Virus record (IMG/VR): IMGVR_UViG_3300023049_000005
Coordinates: 137,053 to 201,052 of that record
Reading direction: 5' to 3' (one strand)
Length of the DNA: 64,000 nucleotides
Source of the DNA: a virus
Position numbers and translations under genes: made by a program. Below are positions 50,659 through 58,951 of this stretch, piece by piece (position 1 is the first letter of the stretch; each line of letters opens with the position of its first letter). A model generated the notes under the pieces. It saw only the letters and a list, made by a program, of their open reading frames with translations, searched no databases and was not told the origin of the DNA.

Positions 50659-51406
50659 AGTAGATTATTATAAAACACTAGGTTTAAGTTTTGACTTCAC
50701 ACCTAAAGACCTCAAAAAGAGTTATAGAGATTTATCTAAGTTATACCATCCTGATAAGAATTCGGGAGAAGAGGCTTCAGGTAAGTTCAAAATAATAAAC
50801 GAAGGATATAAGATGTTCTCTAATGAAGAATTAAGAGAACAATATGATAATGAAAGTAAGTTCGGAAGAAGTTATGATCCTACATTAGAACTATTGAATT
50901 TCGAATTTTCTAATTCAAATGTAGCATCCACTAACGTAGTAGATAAGATGAATGGGTTCAAGAAAACCGAAATGCTTCATATCATTTTAGAACTAGACGA
51001 ATTCAAGCCTAATTTAACATATAAAAGAAATGTAATATGTTCTAATTGTGATGGAACAGGAAATGAGGACGTTAGAGGACTGAACTTAAATTCCTCATAT
51101 AATGGAGAAAATATTAAACCTTTATTCGCTCATGATGAAGAAATCCCTTGTGATATATGTGAAAAAACGGGAAGTTATAATGGTATGGAATGTCCAGGTT
51201 GTAAAGGGAACGGATATATATCCTTAGGACTATCTAAGTGTAATAATTGTAACGGTAAGGGCGTAGTTGAAAAAATCAAAAGAGTAAAAGTAAAGGAAGA
51301 TGATTTCGAGGGCGGTAAATTAAAGATGATTTATTTAGGCAATCAGTCAAAGTACAACGGTAAGATGGGAAACCTTTATGTAATAATTAAAGAAGACGAA
51401 GATTAA
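50648..51406 (+). CDS. Second DnaJ-like protein, 252 aa
   Basis: J domain at residues 6-70 with HPD at 34-36, no Gly/Phe linker, and a zinc domain with CSNCDGTG, CDICEKTG, CPGCKGNG and CNNCNGKG. A single short C-terminal domain (GKLKMIYLGNQSKYNGKMGNLYV) follows instead of the two of true DnaJ. It is about 100 residues shorter than the DnaJ at 15846 and much diverged, so it is unlikely to be a recent copy. It may recruit DnaK to a specific client such as a replication or capsid complex. An ATG one codon upstream is an alternative start. Confidence 0.88.
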   Translation: MKLEVDYYKTLGLSFDFTPKDLKKSYRDLSKLYHPDKNSGEEASGKFKIINEGYKMFSNEELREQYDNESKFGRSYDPTLELLNFEFSNSNVASTNVVDKMNGFKKTEMLHIILELDEFKPNLTYKRNVICSNCDGTGNEDVRGLNLNSSYNGENIKPLFAHDEEIPCDICEKTGSYNGMECPGCKGNGYISLGLSKCNNCNGKGVVEKIKRVKVKEDDFEGGKLKMIYLGNQSKYNGKMGNLYVIIKEDED

Positions 51407-51681
51407 TTTTCAAATATATCATCAAACTCCGTTGCTTTACTATAATCAACTCTTTTCTCTTGTAAGAATTTTATGATATCATCATAATCCTTATGTTTTT
51501 CTATCTCACCAATTTTATTAAATAGATCTTCATTGATCTCAATAATATCTTCTGTATTAGTATACCAATACATAGCTTCATATATCTCTTCGCCATAAAG
51601 CACGGAGAGGGATACCAAAATACCTGGACCGATTCGACCAATATATTCTTTAATCGATATGTCTAATTCACCTATCTTCAT
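51403..51681 (-). CDS. Hypothetical protein, 92 aa
   Basis: Unrecognised acidic protein with an N-terminal segment GELDISIKEYIGRIGPGILVSLSVLYGEE. Convergent with the DnaJ-like gene (four-base overlap) and overlapping its upstream partner by 14 bases. Confidence 0.5.
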   Translation of the reverse strand: MKIGELDISIKEYIGRIGPGILVSLSVLYGEEIYEAMYWYTNTEDIIEINEDLFNKIGEIEKHKDYDDIIKFLQEKRVDYSKATEFDDIFEN

Positions 51682-51919
51682 TTAGTATACTATCTATTTT
51701 TTTATCTCTTTTATATGCCTTTATATAGTATTGTCGTTCTTCGTTTGTCATATTCATAATAGTTTCAAAATTAGGTAGATCTAATATATCTGACATAAAA
51801 TCAAAATATACCATAATACTTTCGATTGTATGACTATTCGTATATTGGATATCACTTACATTCTTATTTCCTATTAATATATTCGAATTAGTTAGTATAT
51901 CAGTATTCGTTATCTTCAT
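51668..51919 (-). CDS. Hypothetical protein, 83 aa
   Basis: Unrecognised; Asn/Ile/Asp-rich N-terminus (ITNTDILTNSNILIGN) and helical C-terminus. Coupled to the 92-residue gene by a 14-base overlap. The divergent gap to 51971 holds TTTTATATATATTATAA. Confidence 0.5.
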   Translation of the reverse strand: MKITNTDILTNSNILIGNKNVSDIQYTNSHTIESIMVYFDFMSDILDLPNFETIMNMTNEERQYYIKAYKRDKKIDSILNEDR

Positions 51920-51970
51920 ATTATTATCTTTTATCTTTTATATATATTATAATGAAATAAGTTTACTACT

Positions 51971-52378
51971 ATGGATAAATCAACAAGATTAAAAATGACA
52001 ATATTCTCAACTATAATACTAGCAATAGTAGGAGTTATAGCTTATATTTTTGACCCCGCACACATTGATAAATATGCCTTTTATAATATAAATACCGTTA
52101 TACCTCTTTTAAGTTATATCGGAGGTAGAACAATAAGAAGCGGAAACCATGAGGGTGGCTTTGTTGTTAACAGCACAAGATATAAAGTTGCATTATATAC
52201 TTTCATAGGATCACTATTAATAGGAATAGGTTGTTATATCTTTTCTCCCGAAAATATCGATAAATTAGGCTCTTATATGATGGCGGTTGTGATAACAAGC
52301 GCAGGATTTATTATAGGAAGAAGTATTAAATCAGGTAATCCACAACAAGCCGATAGTAACAAGGTTATTGAACCTTAA
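51971..52378 (+). CDS. Tandem-duplicated four-helix membrane protein, 135 aa
   Basis: Residues 5-59 and 69-123 are copies of one unit of equal length: TR.K...., a transmembrane helix, a (D/S)P..IDK loop, a second helix with GG/GR, and a final (T/S)I(R/K)SGN. Total four transmembrane segments. Charges suggest identical topology of each half. Function unknown; an internally duplicated small membrane protein could form a pore or block superinfection. Confidence 0.7.
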   Translation: MDKSTRLKMTIFSTIILAIVGVIAYIFDPAHIDKYAFYNINTVIPLLSYIGGRTIRSGNHEGGFVVNSTRYKVALYTFIGSLLIGIGCYIFSPENIDKLGSYMMAVVITSAGFIIGRSIKSGNPQQADSNKVIEP

Positions 52379-52402
52379 TCAAAAAAAAAGAGTATAAGAA
52401 AT

Positions 52403-52834
52403 ATGAGCGTGAGTTTAGCGAATGGTGATTTGATAAAGATGGCTAAAGAGAATGAATTTGACCTAATTGGTCATTTCTGTGATTGTGAGAAGAGATGGGA
52501 TAGTAGCCTTTCTGTTAATATAAAGGAAAAGTATCCTCTTAGTTATAACGTAGATTCAGATAGTTTCCCTATGGATCTTGGGGAGTATTCTATATGTGAT
52601 GATTATTTATTTAAGATTGCTAATATCTATTTGTTTTGCATAGATCAAAATATTAAAGAAACTGTATATAAAGCTTTGAATCAAGTGTGTTTTAATATTG
52701 ACCGTAAATACAGTGGCAGTAAGGTTGGGTTTTCATATGACCAACTAATAGAAATTGGGTTAGAGTGGGAACAATCCAAGAAAATATTTATTTCGAATTT
52801 CAAATCTGCACATTTAACGATTGTTAAAAATTAA
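52403..52834 (+). CDS. Degenerate macro-domain-like protein, 143 aa
   Basis: The outline fits a phage macro domain: NGDLIKMAKENEFDLIGHFCDC at the N-terminus (compare GDL and HGCNC), an LGEYS strand, IANIYLFC, and the late G.SYDQLIEIGLEWEQSK...AHLTIV. The Gly-rich ADP-ribose-binding loops are altered: WDSSL replaces the usual GxGxA-type segment. Macro domains bind or hydrolyse ADP-ribose derivatives, including the ADP-ribose-1''-phosphate from tRNA splicing. Loss of loop glycines may mean changed or no catalysis. Confidence 0.65.
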   Translation: MSVSLANGDLIKMAKENEFDLIGHFCDCEKRWDSSLSVNIKEKYPLSYNVDSDSFPMDLGEYSICDDYLFKIANIYLFCIDQNIKETVYKALNQVCFNIDRKYSGSKVGFSYDQLIEIGLEWEQSKKIFISNFKSAHLTIVKN

Positions 52835-53034
52835 GCTTCTTTGATATAAATTAAACTATTTGATATTATGTTTTCCGAAATGACTACATAATCACCAACT
52901 TCATCATAAAAGTCCAATTTAGTAGCCTTAGGTATTTCTGCCACAACCTTCTCATATTCGGGTTTTTCTCCTTTGTATGTTTCTGATTTTATTTCACCGA
53001 GATCTTTATTCTTAACAACTATATAAAATTCCAT
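52831..53034 (-). CDS. Hypothetical protein, 67 aa
   Basis: Unrecognised small beta-rich protein (MEFYIVVKNKDLGEIKSE...). Overlaps the macro-like gene end by four bases, convergent. Confidence 0.5.
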   Translation of the reverse strand: MEFYIVVKNKDLGEIKSETYKGEKPEYEKVVAEIPKATKLDFYDEVGDYVVISENIISNSLIYIKEA

Positions 53035-53070
53035 ATTATTTGTTTATTTTTGTTTATATATTACAATATT

Positions 53071-53835
53071 ATGCTTTCGAAAAGAAATATATTTTTAATA
53101 ATACTTTTATTGATGCTCAATAGTAATGCGTTTAACGTATTCTTAGGGGAATATAAGTTGAGTAAATTCCTAAAATACATAGACAAATTAGATAACTATG
53201 ATACTTGTGATAGAATTGGGATAATCAATAGTATTGAATTGGGTGAGAATATATTAAACAAAGAAGAATTATTTGATCGCATAAATAATGCAGATTACAA
53301 AATATACAAAGAGGGTATACCTAGGGAAAAGGACTATTCGGGTTTATTTATACATGACAGTGACACAGATAAAGATTATATCATACTTGATACTATGGAA
53401 CTATCTCCTTTTACTATTTATCATGAAATAGGACATTTAGTAAATAAACATAGGGAATCTGAAATAGATGTACTCATCTCTGATATAAAAAAGGATACTA
53501 TTAATTATGCTGATTTTTCAAAACTATATTCAGATTTCCCTAGTATATCAATTGGAGAAGATACACTTGCATTCGGTGATATAGTGCTTGCTGAATTTCT
53601 TAGTAACGAGGATTATTATTTATCGGATAGTGAGATATACGCAAGGCTTTTTTCTTATTATTATTTTTGCGAAATGTATGATATAAAGGATATCAAAGAA
53701 CTAGGAGAAAAGTTACAATTCGTTAGTAAAGGAGATAGTGAAACTGTGATATCTTACTTACGTGACTTAGATTTTTTATACATTTTACCCATTATCAATT
53801 TCGAAAAAGAAGAAAAAATAAAACTATTATTCTAA
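53071..53835 (+). CDS. Membrane-anchored zinc metallopeptidase-like protein, 254 aa
   Basis: The ATG at 53071 is preferred to a TTG 21 bases upstream. A hydrophobic N-terminus (NIFLIILLLMLNSNA, about 6-20) is a signal or anchor. HEIGH at 118-122 within SPFTIYHEIGHLVNK is a zincin active-site motif, and a later DSEIYARLF resembles the downstream Glu-containing helix of such peptidases. Target unknown; a periplasmic protease might act in lysis, exclusion or virion maturation. Confidence 0.7.
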   Translation: MLSKRNIFLIILLLMLNSNAFNVFLGEYKLSKFLKYIDKLDNYDTCDRIGIINSIELGENILNKEELFDRINNADYKIYKEGIPREKDYSGLFIHDSDTDKDYIILDTMELSPFTIYHEIGHLVNKHRESEIDVLISDIKKDTINYADFSKLYSDFPSISIGEDTLAFGDIVLAEFLSNEDYYLSDSEIYARLFSYYYFCEMYDIKDIKELGEKLQFVSKGDSETVISYLRDLDFLYILPIINFEKEEKIKLLF

Positions 53836-53904
53836 ATTTTAAAAACTCAACTGACGTTTTTTACTATATATAATAACCCCATATATAAAAATGAAAGTTG
53901 ATAC

Positions 53905-54525
53905 ATGAAAAATTTTAGAAAATATTCAGGAGAAAAGATCCCTGATATCATCTTTTATATAAAAGAGTATATAAAGGATAAACCAAACATTTCCATTTCT
54001 GTGGGATGTGATTCGGCTGAAAAAAGACGAGGTATTCTTTATGCGGTTACGATCATGCTTCATGATACTGAGAAAAGGGACGGGGTTCATGTAGTATTCA
54101 AAACAATATACATAAACGGTAAATTAGATACATTCACAAGATTGTATAAAGAAGCGGAATATGCGCTAGAATTAGCTGACCAAATTGAAAAGGGTCTTTC
54201 TGATTACGTTAGACAAGATATTGATGATGCATCTATACGTAAATATAAATTACATTTAGATCAACACAAAGGAAAGAATATACTTATTGATATAGTCGAA
54301 GAAGAAAGACTTTTAACTAAAATAGCTATCACAGATGAAGATAGGAATATACCTTATAAGAAATGTGATATACATTTAGATTATAATCTACAAGATGGTA
54401 ATGGTCAAAATAAATCTTTTAACGTGACACAATCTGCTATACCTTGGTTAAAATCAAATGGTTATAGAGTTTGGTGTAAGCCATATTCACCTGCGTCAAC
54501 AAGCGCAGCAGATTCATTAGTATAA
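53905..54525 (+). CDS. YkuK-family RNase H-like protein (DUF458)
   Basis: ISVGCDSAEKRRGILYAVTIM (about 30-50) with the catalytic-type Asp, a central helix with EAEYALELADQI, a strand ILIDIV, and the C-terminal WLKSNGYRVWCKPYSPASTSAADSL with a final Asp match the predicted RNase H-related YkuK family. Its substrate is not established; RNA or branched nucleic acid is assumed from the fold. Monocistronic-looking, with TATATATAA elements before it. Confidence 0.75.
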   Translation: MKNFRKYSGEKIPDIIFYIKEYIKDKPNISISVGCDSAEKRRGILYAVTIMLHDTEKRDGVHVVFKTIYINGKLDTFTRLYKEAEYALELADQIEKGLSDYVRQDIDDASIRKYKLHLDQHKGKNILIDIVEEERLLTKIAITDEDRNIPYKKCDIHLDYNLQDGNGQNKSFNVTQSAIPWLKSNGYRVWCKPYSPASTSAADSLV

Positions 54526-54584
54526 CTTTATTAATTTATATTAAACCATTTTTAAACATTTTTTAATCTTTTAATATAACTTCC

Positions 54585-55394
54585 ATGAATGACGAAATAA
54601 AGTTTATACTTAAATCCAACAAAATACCCTTACTGAAGTCAGTGATCAATAGCTTAGTTAAAATCGAAAAGAAATTCAAGTTTCGATTCGAAGATGATAA
54701 GCTATTGATTTATTGTTCAGAAAAAGTAGGTAATCAAACCGTAGCATTAAAGATCTATTATTTTATGATAGAAGATTTTTTCAACCTCTTATTAGAAGAT
54801 GATGATTTAGAAGATGAGTTCACTGCTGAGGACGAAAAAGAAGATGATAAATTCATGTTGAACTTTAATATAGGTGATGGTAAGATATTAAATAAAAAAC
54901 TAAACTTCTTCACCGAGGAAAAACATATTAAAGGTATATTTAAAACTAGACCCATAGACGGAGAAGACTATGTTAGAAAAGTTAATATGACTGATAGTAG
55001 ATTTAAAATGTCATTAACAGGAATAGAAAAGGGTGAGATATCAGACGTATCAGTTGAAACCATGAATTCTCTCACTAATACTAATAATGCCGATTTTAAA
55101 TTAGAGATACCTGTTTCGACTTTCGAAGAAGCAAAAAAAGTATCAGCTATTGATAAAGAAGATGTGATCACCTTAGAAGTAAGAGGTGGTGGTATTTATT
55201 TCAAACAAGCAGAATGGGAATTGAAAGTGGGGCAGACAGATGTGAAAGAAAACAGAAAATTTTCATTTAAGAAGAACTACTTAAAGAGTGTTAACACCAC
55301 TACGGATATAGTTGAAGTATTCGCATTCGAAACATACTTACTTTTCAAAAATGAAAATGAGTTTTTTATATTAAGTTACGAAAAGACTTATTAA
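54585..55394 (+). CDS. Sliding clamp (T4 gp45/PCNA-like)
   Basis: 269 residues with the beta-alpha-beta-beta-beta pattern of a two-domain clamp subunit. An acidic loop occurs at about 65-85, the interdomain region at about 120-150, and the C-terminal domain has IPVSTFEEAKKVSAID...ITLEVRGGGIYFKQAEWELKVG and a final EFFILSYEK strand. T4 gp45 is 228 residues and forms a trimer that tethers polymerase to DNA and co-activates late transcription. Sequence similarity is structural-pattern level, so moderate confidence. No clamp-loader gene is visible here. Confidence 0.65.
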   Translation: MNDEIKFILKSNKIPLLKSVINSLVKIEKKFKFRFEDDKLLIYCSEKVGNQTVALKIYYFMIEDFFNLLLEDDDLEDEFTAEDEKEDDKFMLNFNIGDGKILNKKLNFFTEEKHIKGIFKTRPIDGEDYVRKVNMTDSRFKMSLTGIEKGEISDVSVETMNSLTNTNNADFKLEIPVSTFEEAKKVSAIDKEDVITLEVRGGGIYFKQAEWELKVGQTDVKENRKFSFKKNYLKSVNTTTDIVEVFAFETYLLFKNENEFFILSYEKTY

Positions 55395-55438
55395 TATTCT
55401 TTACTTAAATCGTATCTATATAAAATAATATATAAGAT

Positions 55439-55759
55439 ATGAGAAGACCTGAGATAAGAATAATACAACCACAACAAGAAGAAGTAACTGATCAGAGGAA
55501 TCTATCAGAAGAAGAAACAAAGGCGTTTTTATATAAACATCACCCTGAGATGTATAAAAAAATGTACCCTGAACAAACAGTTCCTAAGAAAAGGGAAGCT
55601 CCTAAACAACCATTACCGCCACAAAAAAGGGAAGGTCAAGACATCCAAAAGAGTGATAATACTTATATCTATAACAAATACGGTGATGCTAAAATAGATG
55701 ACCAAACAAATTTCGGTTATAATATTGAGATAAAAACTGATATGAAATTCAAACGATAG
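55439..55759 (+). CDS. Hypothetical Pro/Gln-rich protein, 106 aa
   Basis: A short helical motif (SEEETKAFLYKHHPEMYKKM) is flanked by disordered Pro/Gln/Lys-rich sequence (PKKREAPKQPLPPQKREG). Unrecognised; it could be a clamp- or polymerase-associated linker given its position directly after the clamp. That is inference from context only. Confidence 0.5.
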   Translation: MRRPEIRIIQPQQEEVTDQRNLSEEETKAFLYKHHPEMYKKMYPEQTVPKKREAPKQPLPPQKREGQDIQKSDNTYIYNKYGDAKIDDQTNFGYNIEIKTDMKFKR

Positions 55760-55783
55760 AATAATTTTCCTTAATTTTACAAT

Positions 55784-56512
55784 ATGGGAACAAATAATTT
55801 TTCTATTGATTTGAAATTGTGGAATAGGTTTAAACAAATAGAACCTACTTTCGAAAAAGGTGTATACTATAATAATGTACTTACTTGGGGCTTAAAAGGT
55901 TTCAGCAGCACTGAAATAGAAGATTTATCACATTATTTATTCATTCTATCTAGGTTAACCACAGAAGAAGACTTAGAGAATAGTGGGTTAAATATCATCA
56001 GAACGTATTATTACTTATTTCACACTTCTTATTTCGATAAAGAAATATTTAAAGGTGATGAATTTATTTCCCTTGGGTATAAAAGACCATTTGGTAATAG
56101 TTACATACAAGGTGATATAGCAGCATGTATAGATCCACAATATATGGAATACTTGAAAGAACAGGGCATGGATATTACATATGACGATACAGAAGGAGGC
56201 GACCACTATTTAATAGAATCTCCATATCGAGAGGGTGATGAAATAAAATATCTACAAATAGATAGTTCTAAATTAAACATAGACTTTATTATAAAAGAAT
56301 ATAACAAGGTGTTGATGGAGATTATACAAAAAGTTGACTTCAAATACCATCAGTTTGAATCAACTGATTTACATACTTTTAAAAACCTCTCTAATAACGG
56401 AAAACTTTCAGATATTCAAGTTAATAATTCTGTTAATTTAGAATTTACAGAAGTTATATTCCCATCTAGGGCATATTTAAGAGAAGAATTTATAGACAAC
56501 GTTTTAAAATAA
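55784..56512 (+). CDS. Hypothetical protein, 242 aa
   Basis: Unrecognised; Tyr/Phe-rich, acidic, with predicted helices at 40-95 and a beta-rich C-terminus (NSVNLEFTEVIFPSRAYLREEF). It ends five bases before the glutamate-synthase-like gene. Confidence 0.5.
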   Translation: MGTNNFSIDLKLWNRFKQIEPTFEKGVYYNNVLTWGLKGFSSTEIEDLSHYLFILSRLTTEEDLENSGLNIIRTYYYLFHTSYFDKEIFKGDEFISLGYKRPFGNSYIQGDIAACIDPQYMEYLKEQGMDITYDDTEGGDHYLIESPYREGDEIKYLQIDSSKLNIDFIIKEYNKVLMEIIQKVDFKYHQFESTDLHTFKNLSNNGKLSDIQVNNSVNLEFTEVIFPSRAYLREEFIDNVLK

Positions 56513-56517
56513 ATGAC

Positions 56518-58017
56518 ATGAGAAAATCAACTTTATTGCTATTATCATTTGTAGGAATCATATCCTTACTATTGATGATTAACTGTTTTAATACAACATC
56601 GGTTATATTTTTTATAATCAGTTGGGGTGTATTAATTTTAGCAGTATATGAATCTACCCAAACGAAACACACTTTGAAACGAAATTTCCCACTATTAGCT
56701 AATTTAAGGTGGTTTTTTGAGGCTCAAAGGGATAAAATAGGTCAATATTTCATCGAATCTGACACTAGTGGTAAACCATTCAATAAACAACAAAGGAGTA
56801 TTGTTTACCAAAGATCTAAAAACCAACTAGAAACTGTTCCATTTGGAACTATGTATGACGTATATGAAAGGGGACATCAGTTCGCAAAACATACTATGTT
56901 CCCTAAAGACTTTGAATTAAAAAGAATAAATGTAGGCAGTAAACACTGTAAAGCAAAATATGATAGTTCATTGGTTAATGTATCTGCTATGTCATATGGA
57001 TCATTAAGTGGTGCTGCAGTAAGAGCATTAAATAAGGGTGCTAAGGAAGGTAACTTTGCTCAGAACACGGGAGAAGGTGGTATATCCCCACATCATCTAC
57101 AAGGCGGTGATATCATTTTTCAGATAGGAACAGGATACTTTGGTGCAGGTAGGACAGAAAATGGTGTTAGGAAATTTGATACCAACAGTTTTGTAAAAAA
57201 TGCAACTAGAAAAGAAGTGAAGATGATCGAGATAAAACTATCACAGGGCGCAAAACCTGGTCATGGTGGTATCCTTCCCGCAAAAAAGAACACAGAAGAG
57301 ATATCGAAAATACGTGGGGTAGATCCACACACAACAGTTCATTCCCCTGCTCACCATTCAGCCTTTAGTAATTTTGAAGAAATGGTTGAGTTTATTCAGA
57401 AAGTAAGAGATCTGTCTAATGGTAAACCTGTTGGTATAAAGTTTTGTGTTACATCCCATTACGAAATAAAAGAGATGATCCGCACATTTAAAGAATTAGA
57501 TAACTACCCTGATTTTATTACAATAGATGGTAGCGAAGGTGGGACGGGATCAGCACCATTAGAGTATACTAATAACATGGGTACTCCTTTATTAGACGGT
57601 CTTAGTATTGTTAGGAAACAATTGGATATGAATTTAAACCTTAAAAAAGAAATTAAGGTATTCGCTAGTGGGAAAATAATCGATACCTTCGATATATTAA
57701 AAGTATTATCATTGGGTGCTGATGGGGTAAACATTGCTAGGGGATTTATGTTGAGTTTGGGTTGTATCCAAGCAAGGGAGTGTAATAAAGACACTTGCCC
57801 CGTTGGTATAGCTACTCAGAATAAAGGCTTAGAAAGAGGGTTAGTAGTTGAAGAAAAATATAAAAGAGTTTTCAACTATCATAGAAATACCTTAGATAAA
57901 TTTAAAGAAGTAGCGGGTTCTATTGGGGTGAGTAACATTGAAGATATAACACCTGATTTAATCTATGAGCGAACAATAGATAGTAAATTAATTACATTTA
58001 ATGAATTATATGGATAA
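56518..58017 (+). CDS. FMN-binding glutamate synthase-like protein, 499 aa
   Basis: Two N-terminal transmembrane helices (about 4-22 and 28-44) precede a complete glutamate-synthase FMN/iron-sulfur domain. That domain has SAMSYGSLSGAAVRALNKGA, GEGGISPHH, the Lys-containing IEIKLSQGAKPGHGG, DFITIDGSEGGTGSAP, ASGKI.....ILKVLSLGADGVNIARG, and the cluster cysteines CIQARECNKDTCPVGIATQ. It is the stand-alone GltB-like (YerD-type) form of bacteria and archaea, without amidotransferase domain. Such a metabolic enzyme is very unusual in a phage. It may adjust host nitrogen or glutamate metabolism or act as an FMN oxidoreductase on another substrate. Confidence 0.92.
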   Translation: MRKSTLLLLSFVGIISLLLMINCFNTTSVIFFIISWGVLILAVYESTQTKHTLKRNFPLLANLRWFFEAQRDKIGQYFIESDTSGKPFNKQQRSIVYQRSKNQLETVPFGTMYDVYERGHQFAKHTMFPKDFELKRINVGSKHCKAKYDSSLVNVSAMSYGSLSGAAVRALNKGAKEGNFAQNTGEGGISPHHLQGGDIIFQIGTGYFGAGRTENGVRKFDTNSFVKNATRKEVKMIEIKLSQGAKPGHGGILPAKKNTEEISKIRGVDPHTTVHSPAHHSAFSNFEEMVEFIQKVRDLSNGKPVGIKFCVTSHYEIKEMIRTFKELDNYPDFITIDGSEGGTGSAPLEYTNNMGTPLLDGLSIVRKQLDMNLNLKKEIKVFASGKIIDTFDILKVLSLGADGVNIARGFMLSLGCIQARECNKDTCPVGIATQNKGLERGLVVEEKYKRVFNYHRNTLDKFKEVAGSIGVSNIEDITPDLIYERTIDSKLITFNELYG

Positions 58018-58261
58018 TTTAATTGGGAAAAAATTCATACCAAAGAAAACTTTTTCGTTGGATAACACTATATTCTATAGTGATATATTGTATGAATTAG
58101 TAGATTACGAGGAAGGAGAGGTTTATAATCTATATTTCTTTAAAACCGAAACAGAGAAATGTATATTCGCAGAACAAAGACCTGATTGGTTTTTTGTGGA
58201 TTACTTTTCGACAGTAGACCAAAACAGAGTAAAACTAATTAATACAATATTATACACATAA
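58010..58261 (+). CDS. Hypothetical protein, 83 aa
   Basis: Starts at the ATG overlapping the previous stop by eight bases; an ATG nine bases upstream is also possible. Short, aromatic-rich, beta-type (FIPKKTFSLDNTIFYSDILYELVDYEEG). Unrecognised; translationally coupled to the FMN protein. Confidence 0.5.
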   Translation: MDNLIGKKFIPKKTFSLDNTIFYSDILYELVDYEEGEVYNLYFFKTETEKCIFAEQRPDWFFVDYFSTVDQNRVKLINTILYT

Positions 58262-58279
58262 AAAATATACAAATGTGTT

Positions 58280-58951
58280 TTGATATTAGTTATAGAATAT
58301 TACACTCCTTCTGATGAAAAAAGGAATAAAGAATATTTAAAATGTATTAGGGAAAATATCAAGTCTAAGTTATTCAACAATATTCATATATTCGTAGAAG
58401 AAGGAAACGATTTACCCCAAGACATTTTAGACGAGGAAGTAGTTTTCGATCATAAAGAAGAAAGAAAGACATTACAAGACTTATTCAAGTTTTGTAATAG
58501 CTTCATAAAAGACACGATCTGTGTTGTTTCTAATACAGATATCATATTTGATAATTCTATTAAATATGTCAATACAGATAATATAGATGGTAGATTCTTG
58601 TGTCTCACACGTTGGGATATATTACCCGATAATAACATCAGGTTTTTCGATAATCAAGCAGGAATAGCACACTTTTCACAAGATAGTTGGATATTCAAAA
58701 CACCTGTTCCTATTAAAAATGCGGATTTTTATATGGGCAAGCCAGGCTGTGATAACAAACTAGCTTACCTAGCAATGGAAAGTAAATTAGATGTCAGGAA
58801 TCCATCCAAGGGAATCATAACTAAACATTTACACATTACCCAATATAGAACTTACGTTCCTGGGGGGAAGGAAACCGTACAAGGTCCTTGGGTTGGTGTA
58901 GAGCCTACTAATAACATAAATAGAGAATCAAAAAAGAGATTATTACAATGA
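58280..58951 (+). CDS. Glycosyltransferase-like protein, 223 aa
   Basis: Opens with TTG (58280); no in-frame ATG is near. ICVVSNTDIIFD (about 80-91) places an acidic DxxxD-like pair at the end of a strand, as in GT-A enzymes. FLCLTRWDI, IAHFSQDSWIFKTP and a C-terminal HITQYRTY follow. It resembles uncharacterised glycosyltransferase-like proteins of surface-sugar loci. First gene of the cassette 58280-63148; overlaps the next by four bases. Confidence 0.6.
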   Translation: MILVIEYYTPSDEKRNKEYLKCIRENIKSKLFNNIHIFVEEGNDLPQDILDEEVVFDHKEERKTLQDLFKFCNSFIKDTICVVSNTDIIFDNSIKYVNTDNIDGRFLCLTRWDILPDNNIRFFDNQAGIAHFSQDSWIFKTPVPIKNADFYMGKPGCDNKLAYLAMESKLDVRNPSKGIITKHLHITQYRTYVPGGKETVQGPWVGVEPTNNINRESKKRLLQ

